DNA from: an uncultured Collinsella sp. | GTDB taxonomy: Bacteria; Actinomycetota; Coriobacteriia; Coriobacteriales; Coriobacteriaceae | DNA length: 64,000 nucleotides | Reading direction: 5' to 3' | Assembly: GCA_902493855.1 (NCBI GenBank) | Contig: CABUQV010000007.1 | Span: forward strand, 26,037 to 90,036 | Position numbers and translations under genes: made by a program | The notes under the pieces: generated by a model | Told to the model about the DNA's origin: nothing | Database searches by the model: none | What the model saw: the letters and a program-made list of their open reading frames with translations, nothing else | In this document: positions 9,149 through 17,421 of the stretch, piece after piece | Numbering within the stretch: position 1 is the first letter of the stretch | Layout of the letters: each line of letters begins with the position of its first letter

Positions 9149-11449
9149 ATGTTCGCTGCCGCCATCTCGCTCGTCGGTCTTGCGGCGACCGTCTACCTTG
9201 TTTTGCGCGAGGCCAAGACCATTCGCGCTCAGTCGGGCACCGTTGCCAAAAGCGCTCTTGGGTGGAGCGTCGCCTTCGGCCTGTTCCAGCTCTTTTTGAC
9301 CATTTGGGGCGCCATTGGCCTCGTCGCCCAAAACGAGCCGCTCGCCTTTGTGATGCTCATCCTGACCAATGCCATCCTCACCGGCTGCGCTTGGGCCAGT
9401 ATCGCCCGCGACCGCATCGCCCCGCGCGTCTTTGCGTTCGCCTCGGCCGATGCGCCCACCCCCACCGGCAAGCTCGCTCGTTTGCGCGGCGCCTTTGTGG
9501 GCAAACCGCTCGTCGCCGCCGTCCTGTGCCTGCTGCTCGCCGGCGTCTTTGCGCTGCTGGGCATGGAGGTCTCGTCCAACCACGACTTTACCTGGGTCTA
9601 CCCCCTGTGCATCCTGCTCGAGTGGGCCATCATCACCACGCTCATGGTCGGCCTGTTCTTCCTGTTCCAGCGCCACGGCGCAGCTCCCGCGGTCCTGGCC
9701 TTTGCCCTCTTTGTCCTGGGCATTGCCGAGTTCTTCGTCATCACGTTTAAATCCATGCCCATCCAGCCGGGCGACCTTTCGGCCATCTCCACCGCCGCCG
9801 CGGTCGCCGGCACCGGCTACACCTTCTCCATCTCGCTGTTCTGCGTGCTGTCCATGGGCTTTACCGCCATCGCTATGCTGCTGTGCGAGTACGCCGGCCT
9901 GGTGGCACCGCACCGTCAGAAGGGCGCCGCCAACGCCAAGCGCATGCTGCTCACCAATCTGCTCGTCGCCGTGCTGTGCCTGGGCGGCGTGACCGCGCAC
10001 GTCACGCTCATCGACTACTACAACACCCTCGGCATCACCGTCTATACCTGGCGCCCGCTCGAGAGCTACTGGCGCGAGGGCTACCTGCCCGCCTTTATTA
10101 GTGCAGCGCAGTCCATCAAGCCGCCCAAACCCGCCGACTACTCCGTCGACGATGCCAAGGCCACGCTCAAAAAGTACGCCAAGGCCTACGACAAGTCCGA
10201 CGCAGCCAAGAGTGACGAGCGCACCGCCGCAAAGGAGCAGTTCGACAGCGAGAAGCCCACGGTCATCGCCATCATGAACGAGACCTTCTCGGATCTGTCG
10301 ATCTATCAGAACATGCGCGCCGGCTACGAGGGCCCGCAGTACTTTAAGAGCCTGTCCAACTGCCTCAGCCGCGGCAAGCTCTACGTGAGCGCCTACGGCG
10401 GCGGCACCGCCAATACCGAGTTTGAGTTTATGACCGGCAACTCCATGGCCAACCTGGGCTCGGGCGTGTACCCCTACACCATCTACAACATGGAAACGAC
10501 CGGGAACCTGGCAGAGCAGTTCAAATCGCTCGGCTATTCCACCACGGCTATGCACCCCAATCACGCAACCAACTGGAACCGCGAGAACGTCTACAAGGAC
10601 TTTGGCTTTGACCAGTTCCTGTCCATCAACGATTTCCAGGGAGCCGACACCCTGCGCGGCATGGTGACCGACCAGGCTACCTACGACAAGATTCTTGAGC
10701 TGCTCGACCAGAACGCCGATCCGCAGTTTATCTTCGACGTGACCATGCAGAACCACTCGGGCTACGATACGGGTCTGCTGCCGGTCGATAAGCAGATGCA
10801 CCTGAATATCGACACGACCGATCTGGACGCCAAGACCGTCGAGGACGGCACGCTCTCCGATGTCGACGAGTATGTCTCGTGCATCGAGCAGTCCGACCAG
10901 GCGCTTCGCTACTTCCTAAACGCCCTGAGCAAGCTCGACCGTAAGGTAGTCGTGGTGTTCTGGGGCGACCACCAGCCGTTCTTCCCGTCCAAGTTCAACG
11001 ACAAGTGGTTTACCGGCGAAGACGACGCCACGCACCAGGAACGTCTGTGGCAGACCGACTACATCATCTGGGCCAACTACGACGTTGCCGGCTGCGACCA
11101 GACGAGCGAGGTCGACGACCTGTCCACCAACTACCTGTCCACGCAGCTTATGCAGCTGATCGGCGCACCGCTGACCGACTACCAGAAAGCGCACATGACG
11201 CTGCGCGAGTCGCTGCCCGCCATCAACTCGGTGGGCTACGAGGACGCCAGCCTGCGCTGGGCGCTTTCCTCCAACGTCACCGGTGACGATGCCGCCGCCG
11301 CAGCCGCCACCAAGGCGCGCGAAGATTACGCCAAGATGCAGTACTACGAGATGTTCCGCGACGGCAAGAACGTGTACACCGAGCACTTCCAGACCGAGGC
11401 CAACGAGACCGACCCCAACCTGGCACCGGGCACGACCAAGATCAAGTAG
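9149..11449 (+). CDS. LTA synthase-family membrane sulfatase (phosphoglycerol transferase-like)
   Basis: 766 aa. Five or so N-terminal membrane helices (to about residue 300) precede an extracellular sulfatase-fold domain. That domain starts IAIMNETFSDLSIY (metal-binding Glu) and has GGGTANTEFEFMTGNS, where the Thr matches the LtaS nucleophile. It continues with HPNHATNWNRENVYKDFGF, DVTMQNHSGYD and VVVFWGDHQPFF (metal ligands). LtaS relatives transfer glycerol-phosphate from phosphatidylglycerol to surface glycolipids. The substrate polymer here is unknown. ATG is used because GAGGAG lies 8 nt upstream. It is monocistronic and followed by a large hairpin element and a terminator. Confidence 0.93.
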   Translation: MFAAAISLVGLAATVYLVLREAKTIRAQSGTVAKSALGWSVAFGLFQLFLTIWGAIGLVAQNEPLAFVMLILTNAILTGCAWASIARDRIAPRVFAFASADAPTPTGKLARLRGAFVGKPLVAAVLCLLLAGVFALLGMEVSSNHDFTWVYPLCILLEWAIITTLMVGLFFLFQRHGAAPAVLAFALFVLGIAEFFVITFKSMPIQPGDLSAISTAAAVAGTGYTFSISLFCVLSMGFTAIAMLLCEYAGLVAPHRQKGAANAKRMLLTNLLVAVLCLGGVTAHVTLIDYYNTLGITVYTWRPLESYWREGYLPAFISAAQSIKPPKPADYSVDDAKATLKKYAKAYDKSDAAKSDERTAAKEQFDSEKPTVIAIMNETFSDLSIYQNMRAGYEGPQYFKSLSNCLSRGKLYVSAYGGGTANTEFEFMTGNSMANLGSGVYPYTIYNMETTGNLAEQFKSLGYSTTAMHPNHATNWNRENVYKDFGFDQFLSINDFQGADTLRGMVTDQATYDKILELLDQNADPQFIFDVTMQNHSGYDTGLLPVDKQMHLNIDTTDLDAKTVEDGTLSDVDEYVSCIEQSDQALRYFLNALSKLDRKVVVVFWGDHQPFFPSKFNDKWFTGEDDATHQERLWQTDYIIWANYDVAGCDQTSEVDDLSTNYLSTQLMQLIGAPLTDYQKAHMTLRESLPAINSVGYEDASLRWALSSNVTGDDAAAAAATKAREDYAKMQYYEMFRDGKNVYTEHFQTEANETDPNLAPGTTKIK

Positions 11450-11469
11450 CGGGTCGCTCATAACTGGTT

Positions 11470-11600
11470 CGTCTGCCCGGCGGCGCGGAACGTAAGGTTC
11501 CCTGCTCGGACAGTCCTGCTCGCACGGAGAGCACATTAAGTGCTCTCCGGCTCGTGCGGAACTCGCGATGAACCTTACATTCCGCGTCGCCGGGCAGACG
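11470..11600. repeat. Large hairpin element, copy A (131 bp)
   Basis: 30-bp outer arms (11470-11499 and 11571-11600, two mismatches) enclose a ~71-nt core. The core holds an inner hairpin GGAGAGCAC-ATTAA-GTGCTCTCC (11525-11547) and ends GTGCGGAACTCGCGATG. The core closely matches the core of the element at 53213-53351, but the outer arms are unrelated. It lies 20 nt after the LtaS-like gene. Confidence 0.9.
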
Positions 11601-11656
11601 CCTCGGTGTTGAAGCGCGGCTTGTCATGGAGACACCTGCTGAACATATATAAGTTG

Positions 11657-11681
11657 AAGGCCACGTCATGTGGCCTTTTTT
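11657..11681 (+). terminator. Rho-independent terminator
   Basis: AAGGCCAC-GTCAT-GTGGCCTT followed by TTTT. It ends transcripts reading through the LtaS-like gene and hairpin element A. Confidence 0.8.
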
Positions 11682-11682
11682 G

Positions 11683-11950
11683 CATCCGGAAACCGTGTCC
11701 CAGAATTCTTGTCTGGAATGGGATGCAGTTTCCGCTTGGGACCCGATTGGGAAAATGCATCCCGTTTCTTGACCGAATAATGGGACGCAATTTCCCGTTG
11801 GAGCGCCTTTGGGAAAGTGTGTCCCACTTCGACCGCCCAGAGTGGGATGCACTTTCCGCAAAGCACCTCAACAGGAAACTACGTCCCATTCCAAAGGCAA
11901 ATTCCGGGACGCACTTTCCGAAACCCCGCCCATCCGGAAACCGTGTCCCA
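11683..11950. repeat. Array of nine ~14-bp units in alternating orientation
   Basis: Units of the form GGAAA(N)(N)(C/T)(G/A)TCCC and their inverse GGG(A)(T/C)GCA(N)TTTCC alternate strictly. Starts are at 11688, 11720, 11749, 11782, 11811, 11844, 11874, 11906 and 11936, so steps are 29-33 nt. Each neighbouring pair can fold into a hairpin; the 13-18 nt between units differ every time. The first and last units are identical with flanks (CATCCGGAAACCGTGTCCCA). No convincing gene covers it. Confidence 0.88.
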
Positions 11951-12064
11951 CTCTGAATACATCCAGCGAACGCATGCGAGCGTGTCGTCCAGGACGGCCT
12001 CGTCATCAGGGCGATGGAAAATATCGCCCCAGACGCTTGCCATCGTTGCGCCCACGAGCGTCAA

Positions 12065-12093
12065 GAAAAAAGCCTCGAGGATTTCGAGGCTTT
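12065..12093 (-). terminator. Terminator of the flavodoxin-like gene
   Basis: Read leftward: AAAGCCTCGA-AATCC-TCGAGGC followed by six T. It lies 43 nt past the stop of the flavodoxin-like gene. Confidence 0.85.
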
Positions 12094-12135
12094 CACATTT
12101 GTATTGTTTTGCACGAAGCACCACAAACGACGAAG

Positions 12136-12687
12136 CTACTCGCCCAGCACGGCCTTCTTGGCGGCTGCGGCCATGTTGCCCAGGTCCTCCTTGGTGGGAT
12201 GGTCCTTCGCGGCAACCCAGTTGTCGAGCAGCATCTTAAATCGGGCGTTGTCGGGATCTTGCTCGAGCATGGCCTCGTAGCGCTGCTTGACCGCGGGGCC
12301 CATCTTGCCCTGGCACATTGCCCAGCCCGCAAGCTCGGCATCCCCAGCCAAATTGGAAGTTACGCGGTCGATAATCTGCTGATAGTAGCTCTGGTCGGCG
12401 CCAAAACCGCAGGTGCCAAACAGGAAGACGCGCTTACCGTGCAAGGCGGAGAGCAACGCCGCGACCGAAGGCGTGCACGCGCCCTTGTCGCACCAAAAAC
12501 CGACGAGCACCGTGTCGGCCGCGCAGGCGCCCTGCGCCTCGAGCGCAACCTGATCTGCATCCGCATCATCGCTCAACGCCGCGGCATGGACAAACTCAAC
12601 ACCCGCAGCCTGCAGAGCGCGCTTGATCGCGCCCGAAACCATCCTGGTATTACCGCTCTTGCTGTTAACCACCAAAGAGCACGTCAT
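12136..12687 (-). CDS. Flavodoxin-like protein
   Basis: About 183 aa. The N-terminal SLVVNSKSGNTRMVSGAI has the S-x-S-G-N-T phosphate-binding loop of flavodoxins. VLVGFWCDKGACTP and VFLFGTCGFGAD match the two later FMN-contact loops. The C-terminal ~60 residues (WAMCQGKMGPAVKQRYEAML and on) form a helical extension seen in longer anaerobe flavodoxin-family proteins. It is probably a cytosolic electron carrier or FMN reductase subunit. GTG two codons upstream is an alternative start, both served by GAGG. It is monocistronic with its own terminator. Confidence 0.85.
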   Translation of the reverse strand: MTCSLVVNSKSGNTRMVSGAIKRALQAAGVEFVHAAALSDDADADQVALEAQGACAADTVLVGFWCDKGACTPSVAALLSALHGKRVFLFGTCGFGADQSYYQQIIDRVTSNLAGDAELAGWAMCQGKMGPAVKQRYEAMLEQDPDNARFKMLLDNWVAAKDHPTKEDLGNMAAAAKKAVLGE

Positions 12688-12814
12688 AGTCACGTTGCCT
12701 CGTTTCCCCCAAAACTAAAGCCACTAATGCAATTTATTAGATGAATATCTTAGTACTAACGTGACAGATGTAAACCACCGTCTGTCGATTGATTAATTTG
12801 CCCCACGGGCTTGC

Positions 12815-14674
12815 TCACTGGGCGAATTGGCTGCGGTAGAGTTCGGCGTAGAAGCCGCCTGCCGCTAGCAGCTCGTCGTGCGTGCCGCGCTCGATAATCT
12901 GGCCGTCGCGCATCACCAGAATGCAGTCGGCGTTGCGGATGGTGCTCAGGCGGTGCGCCACGACAAAGCTTGTGCGACCGGCCATGAGCTCGTCGAATGC
13001 CGCCTGCACCTGCAGCTCGGTGCGGGTATCGATGCTTGAGGTCGCCTCGTCCAGCAGCAAAATCGCCGGGTCGGTGAGCATGACGCGCGCGATGCACAGC
13101 AGCTGCTTTTGGCCCTGGCTAAACGTACCGCCGTCCTCGCCGATCACCGTGTCGTAGCCGCCTGGCAGCTGCACGATAAACTTATGCGCATGCGCGCGCT
13201 TGGCCGCCTCGATAACCCGCTCGCGCGTGGCATCCGGGCAACCGTAAGCGATGTTGTCCGCCACCGTGCCCTCGAACAGCCAAGTGTCCTGCAGCACCAT
13301 GCCAAAGGCACGGCGAAGGCTTGCGCGCGTGTAGTCACGCGAAGACCTGCCATCGACCATGATGCGTCCGGCATCGATATCGTAAAAACGCAGCAGCAAG
13401 TTGATGAGCGTTGTCTTGCCGCAGCCCGTGGGGCCAACTAGGGCAAAGCGCATGCCGGGCTTGGCCTCAATACAGATATCCTGCAGCAGCTTGCGGTCGG
13501 GCACGTAGCTAAAGTCCACATGCTCAAAGGCGACCTCGCCCTGCGGGGCGGCAAGCTCTACAGCGTCCGACTCGTCGGGCTCCTGCTCGCGGGCATCGAG
13601 CAGCGCAAACATGCGGCGCGCCGAGGCATACGCCGTCTGGATCTGCGTAATGACGTTGGTGACCTCGTTGAACGGCTTGGTGTACTGGTTGGCATAGGAC
13701 AGGAAAATCTGCACGCCGCCCACCGTGAGCGCCGCCGGCACGCCCGTGATCACGCCCACGCATCCGATCACAGCGACCACGGCATAGATGATGTTGTTGA
13801 TAAAGCGCGTACCGGGGTTGGAGAGCGAACCCATAAACTGCGCGCGCTCGCCCGCGGTGTAGAGCTCGGCATTGAGGGCGTCGAAGCGCTGCTGGGCGTT
13901 CGGGCCATAGGCAAAGGCGTCGACAAGCTTTTGCTCACCTACGTACTCCTCGATATGACCACCGAGCTGCCCTTGAATACGCTGCTGTGCCGTAAAGCTT
14001 TTGTTGGAAAGCTTGGCGATGGCGCCGGCTGCAAAAATGGAAAGCGGCGTGACGAGCACCACCACAAGCGTCATGGTCAGGTTAATGGAGAGCATAAACG
14101 CAAGCGTGCCCACGATGGTAATAACACCGGTGAAGAGCTGCGTGAAGCCCTGCAGCAGACCGTCGCCCACCTGGTCGACGTCGTTGACCACGCGGCTCAT
14201 AAGGTCGCCGTGGGCATGACTGTCGATAAAGCTGAGCGGCATGCGGCTGAGCTTGTCGCTCGCCTCCACGCGCATGTCGCGCACCGTCTCGTAGGACAGA
14301 CGGTTAACGCAGTAGCCCTGCAGCCACTGGAAGGCCGCGGCTCCCACCACGACGAGCGCGAGCTTGGTGACGAGCGGCAACAGCGCGTCGAAGTCCACCT
14401 GCCCGGCGGCGACGATCAGGTCGATGCCCTCGCCGATGAGAATGGGCGTGTAAAGCTGCAGAATCACGGAGATGGCGGCACTCACAAACGACGCTACAAA
14501 CGAAATGCGATGCGGACGAACGTAGCCCATCAGGCGGCGAGTCACCGCACCCACGGGATAGCACTCGGGATCGCCGGACCGGCGCGGACCGTCACCCAGG
14601 TCGTTGAGGTTATCGTTGCCGGACACGTTGGCCGTCATCGTGGCGACCGAACCGGAGGAAGTGTACGGATTCAT
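12815..14674 (-). CDS. ABC exporter subunit, canonical ATPase site (partner of the next gene)
   Basis: 619 aa. Six-helix type I exporter membrane domain (about 50-350), then a nucleotide-binding domain with Walker A GPTGCGKTT, ABC signature FSQGQ, Walker B AILLLDEATSSID (catalytic Glu present) and H-loop VAHRLS. Its start touches the stop of the upstream ABC gene (TAA then ATG), with GGAGGG ahead. With the 621-aa neighbour, whose Walker B Glu is Asp, it forms a heterodimeric exporter of the TM287/288 or LmrCD type. The substrate (drug, lipid or peptide) is unknown. Confidence 0.93.
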   Translation of the reverse strand: MNPYTSSGSVATMTANVSGNDNLNDLGDGPRRSGDPECYPVGAVTRRLMGYVRPHRISFVASFVSAAISVILQLYTPILIGEGIDLIVAAGQVDFDALLPLVTKLALVVVGAAAFQWLQGYCVNRLSYETVRDMRVEASDKLSRMPLSFIDSHAHGDLMSRVVNDVDQVGDGLLQGFTQLFTGVITIVGTLAFMLSINLTMTLVVVLVTPLSIFAAGAIAKLSNKSFTAQQRIQGQLGGHIEEYVGEQKLVDAFAYGPNAQQRFDALNAELYTAGERAQFMGSLSNPGTRFINNIIYAVVAVIGCVGVITGVPAALTVGGVQIFLSYANQYTKPFNEVTNVITQIQTAYASARRMFALLDAREQEPDESDAVELAAPQGEVAFEHVDFSYVPDRKLLQDICIEAKPGMRFALVGPTGCGKTTLINLLLRFYDIDAGRIMVDGRSSRDYTRASLRRAFGMVLQDTWLFEGTVADNIAYGCPDATRERVIEAAKRAHAHKFIVQLPGGYDTVIGEDGGTFSQGQKQLLCIARVMLTDPAILLLDEATSSIDTRTELQVQAAFDELMAGRTSFVVAHRLSTIRNADCILVMRDGQIIERGTHDELLAAGGFYAELYRSQFAQ

Positions 14675-16540
14675 TTAGCATCCCTCCTTTGCGCAGGCAG
14701 ATGCAGGGGCGGTCGGGGCACCTGGGGTGGGCGCGGGCGCCGCACTCCCCTGCTGACCCTCGAGCTCCTCGCGGCGCAGCTGCGACTGGCAAATCTCGCG
14801 ATAGAGCTGGCAGGTCGCGTACAGCCCATCATGCGTGCCCAGACCCGCAACCGAGCCGTGGTCGAGTACGCAGATCATGTCGGCGTCGCGCACGGTCGAG
14901 ACGCGCTGGCTCACGATGACGGTCGTGAGCGGCAGCCCGCCCTCAACGGCACCGCGCACGCTGCGCTCGCGAATGGCATGGCGAAGCGCCGCGTCGGTCT
15001 TAAAGTCGAGCGCCGACGCGGAGTCATCCATGATTAATATCTGAGGCGAGCCCACTAGGGCACGCGCGATGGTCAGACGCTGGCGCTGGCCACCGCTGAA
15101 GTTCTTACCGCCCGCCTCGACCGGGGCATCGAGCCCCTGCGACTTGCTGCGCACGAAATCGCTCGCTTGCGCCATATCGAGCGCTGCCCAGAGCTCCTCG
15201 TCGGTCGCGGCTTCATCGCGCCAGGTCAGGTTGCTGCGAATGGTGCCGCTCACCAGCGACGCGCGCTGCGGGACGGTCGCGACCACGTGGCGCAGCTGGT
15301 CGAGCTGCCAGGCACGCACGTCGGCGCCCATCACGCTCACGCTGCCGGTGCTCGCATCGTACAGGCGCGGGATGAGCGAGACGAGCGTGGACTTACCGCT
15401 ACCCGTGCCGCCGATAATGCCGAGCGTCTTGCCCAGCGGGAGCTCCAGGGTCACATCGTTGACGGCGTTGGCAGCGCCGGTGCCAAACGAGAAGCTCGCA
15501 TGGCTCAAGCTCAGCGCGGGGACCGGAACAGCGCCACCCGCCAGTTCGCTCGGCTCGGGCAGCGCAACCGGCTGGTTGCCCTCGTCGGTAATGCTCGGCA
15601 TGCAGTTGAGCACCTCGTTGAGACGCGACGCGCTGGCGCTCGCCTTGGTAAAGACAACGACCAGGTTGGCCACGTAGACGATGGAGGTGAGGGTCTGCGT
15701 CATGTAGTTGACGAACGCCATGACCTGGCCCTGCGTGAGCTCGCCCACGTTGACCTGGATGCCGCCCACCCACAGGATGGCGCACACGCCCAGGTTCATC
15801 ACCAAAAACGTGACGGGGTTGAGGATCGACGAGAGCTTGCCCACCGCGATTGCGACACACGCCTGGTCATCGGCCGCCTGGGCAAAACGCTCGCGCTCGT
15901 GACCCTCGCGCACAAACGCTCGGACCACGCGGGCGCCCGAAAGCCCCTCGCGGCAAATGAGCGCAATGCGGTCGAGCTTTGCCTGCAACTGCTTGTAGTA
16001 CGGAATGCAACGCGCCATGACAAACCAAAACACCAAGCCGATGGCGGGCGTGCAGATCAAGAAGATCACGCCGAGCTTAAGGTCGATGGCAAGGGCCGCG
16101 ACCATGGAGCCCACCGCCAAGAAAGGCCAGCGGATGAGCATGCGCACGCCCAGCGCCACGGCGAGCTGCACCTGGTTGACGTCGTTGGTGATGCGGGTGA
16201 TAAGCGACGGCGTGCCAAAGCGGTCGAGTTCGGCATAGCTCAGCTTGTTGATGTGCTGGTAGAGTGCGCCGCGAATGTCGGTACCCATGCCCTGCGAGGT
16301 GAGCGCCGCCATCTTTTGACAGACGAGCGTAAACGAGATGCCGATCACGGCCATGGCGCCAAGCACCATGCCGTAGCGGACGACGGCACTCACGTCGTGC
16401 GAGCCAATGCCTTTATCGATCATCTGGGCAATCACCAGCGGCGTAAGCAGGTCGAAGATCACTTCGATCAGCTTGCACGCAGGACCAATCACCATATACC
16501 GGCGAAACTTACCACCAAAACGCCTGAGCAGCTCAATCAT
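14675..16540 (-). CDS. ABC exporter subunit with degenerate catalytic site
   Basis: 621 aa. Type I exporter membrane domain, then an ATPase domain with Walker A GGTGSGKST and signature FSGGQ. Walker B reads ILIMDDSASALD: the catalytic Glu is replaced by Asp. The switch His also differs (VSQRVS for xxHRxS). That is the hallmark of the degenerate half of heterodimeric exporters. Start ATG at 16540 (MIELLRRF) has GGGAG upstream; a TTG 11 codons earlier is possible. It is co-transcribed with the canonical partner. Confidence 0.92.
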   Translation of the reverse strand: MIELLRRFGGKFRRYMVIGPACKLIEVIFDLLTPLVIAQMIDKGIGSHDVSAVVRYGMVLGAMAVIGISFTLVCQKMAALTSQGMGTDIRGALYQHINKLSYAELDRFGTPSLITRITNDVNQVQLAVALGVRMLIRWPFLAVGSMVAALAIDLKLGVIFLICTPAIGLVFWFVMARCIPYYKQLQAKLDRIALICREGLSGARVVRAFVREGHERERFAQAADDQACVAIAVGKLSSILNPVTFLVMNLGVCAILWVGGIQVNVGELTQGQVMAFVNYMTQTLTSIVYVANLVVVFTKASASASRLNEVLNCMPSITDEGNQPVALPEPSELAGGAVPVPALSLSHASFSFGTGAANAVNDVTLELPLGKTLGIIGGTGSGKSTLVSLIPRLYDASTGSVSVMGADVRAWQLDQLRHVVATVPQRASLVSGTIRSNLTWRDEAATDEELWAALDMAQASDFVRSKSQGLDAPVEAGGKNFSGGQRQRLTIARALVGSPQILIMDDSASALDFKTDAALRHAIRERSVRGAVEGGLPLTTVIVSQRVSTVRDADMICVLDHGSVAGLGTHDGLYATCQLYREICQSQLRREELEGQQGSAAPAPTPGAPTAPASACAKEGC

Positions 16541-16869
16541 GTATAGGCGCTCCCTATCATCATCTCTCTTCAATCTGATTCATGATAGTACGGCGAGCCC
16601 TGAAGATGCGTAAGCAACTCGTTACAGATGTAAGGGCGACGGTCACTAGCGCCCAAGGCATGTAGCAGCCGATGTTTTGGCAACGCCAGCGAGCGGCGCT
16701 AAGCACGGGATTGAATTGTTCAGATAAACGCGCCTTTACGGGTGATTTTTGGACGACGGGGCCCGGCCGGTGACGAGGTATTTGGTAGTCGAGCGATCCC
16801 GCAGGCGCAGCCGAGGACCAGCGAGACACCAAGCGCCCTGCCGGCACTCGCGGGTAGCCGCGGCACCAA
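16541..16869. other. Stretch without a recognised gene
   Basis: It lies between the ABC exporter start and the SRP RNA terminator. Short frames exist on both strands but none has a ribosome-binding site plus recognisable protein sequence. I see only the expected upstream region of the exporter operon, reading left. Confidence 0.5.
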
Positions 16870-16990
16870 AAAGCGCCCGTGCGCTCGATGGATTCGGATG
16901 CCCGACAGAGGCTCCTTATGGCTGCTTCCTTCCGGACCTGACCAGATTCGGAACATGTCGTCATCCGAACCCATCGAACGCGCTAGGCGC
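16870..16990 (-). ncRNA. ffs: Signal recognition particle RNA (small bacterial type)
   Basis: The minus strand contains GGTCAGGTCCGGAAGGAAGC plus AGCC, the universally conserved SRP domain IV loop. The flanks GCGTTCGATGGGTTCGGATG and CATCCGAATCCATCGAGCGC pair to form the long hairpin. GCGC-ACG-GGCGC-like sequence with TTTTT ends it near 16870. Ends are estimated from the promoter and terminator. It binds Ffh for co-translational membrane targeting. The local order tRNA-Ser, tadA, SRP RNA matches a conserved order in many Gram-positive genomes. Confidence 0.95.
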
Positions 16991-16997
16991 TCGGTAT

Positions 16998-17026
16998 ATC
17001 TTACCCGCTCCCGCCCGATGGGGCAA
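16998..17026 (-). promoter_or_regulatory. Promoter of the SRP RNA gene
   Basis: On the minus strand TTGCCC (17021-17026), a 17-nt spacer, then TAAGAT (16998-17003). Predicted transcription start is near 16990, where the SRP RNA fold begins. Confidence 0.75.
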
Positions 17027-17039
17027 GGTGGCTAATTTC

Positions 17040-17099
17040 GGACGGGGCATTTGACTACTTGGGCAATCAGATCGACAAGTAGTCAAATAAGCCCCGTCC
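17040..17099. repeat. Hairpin with GGACGGG core, copy 1
   Basis: GGACGGGGC-ATTTGACTACTTG pairs with CAAGTAGTCAAAT-AA-GCCCCGTCC. The preceding GTGGCTAATTTC resembles the left half of the hairpin at 29721-29758 (GTAGCTAATTTTGGACGGG). Confidence 0.8.
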
Positions 17100-17137
17100 C
17101 AAAAAGACTGGTCTGACGCTGTGCAACGAAAGGGGCC

Positions 17138-17267
17138 CATCTACTACGTTTAAGCCGTAGGAGCCAACCATAGCCGGCTTTTTCGAAAATCGGCAAGCCT
17201 TCTACCTGCGGTTTTGTTTTCGCATATTCCAGGATGGTCGAGGGTGCTCGGCTAAACGTAGTAGATG
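17138..17267. repeat. 130-bp inverted-arm element (CATCTACTACGTTTA arms)
   Basis: CATCTACTACGTTTA-AGCCG (17138-17157) is inverted as CGGCTAAACGTAGTAGATG (17249-17267). The interior holds further short stems such as GCCGGCTTTTTCG/CGAAAATCGGC. No gene was recognised. It could be an untranslated structured RNA or a small non-autonomous element. Confidence 0.7.
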
Positions 17268-17334
17268 ACCGCATTTCATGGCGGACGGTCCGACCTAAGG
17301 CCCAAGGCGGCCAGCCTCGGATACCATTCTCGAT

Positions 17335-17398
17335 GTTGCGGTGGAATAGTTCCTGTTTTGCGGCTGAGGGCCAAAAACAGGAACTATTTCACCGCAAC
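17335..17398. repeat. Intergenic hairpin, GTTGCGGTG family, copy 2
   Basis: 25-bp arms beginning GTTGCGGTGGAATAGTTCC pair with an inverse ending GGAACTATTTCACCGCAAC. The single G-T position is the same one as in the copy at 3089-3155. Beyond the shared 13 bp the arms differ between copies yet stay complementary. It lies 23 nt past the stop of the tadA-glycerate kinase gene. Confidence 0.85.
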
Positions 17399-17421
17399 TT
17401 ATTGAGCTTTCCTGGAGAGAC

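Noticed and set aside
11683..11950. CRISPR array
   Set aside because: Units alternate orientation, are only ~14 bp and vary; no cas genes nearby.
11540..12006. Overlapping open frames on both strands across the repeat array (peptides with GTHFP- and GKCVP-like repeats)
   Set aside because: Several frames on both strands are open only because the repeat unit lacks stops; none has a ribosome-binding site, and the peptide repeats simply mirror the DNA repeat.
16720..16974. Small minus-strand protein overlapping SRP RNA
   Set aside because: It reads through the SRP RNA and its terminator, without a ribosome-binding site.
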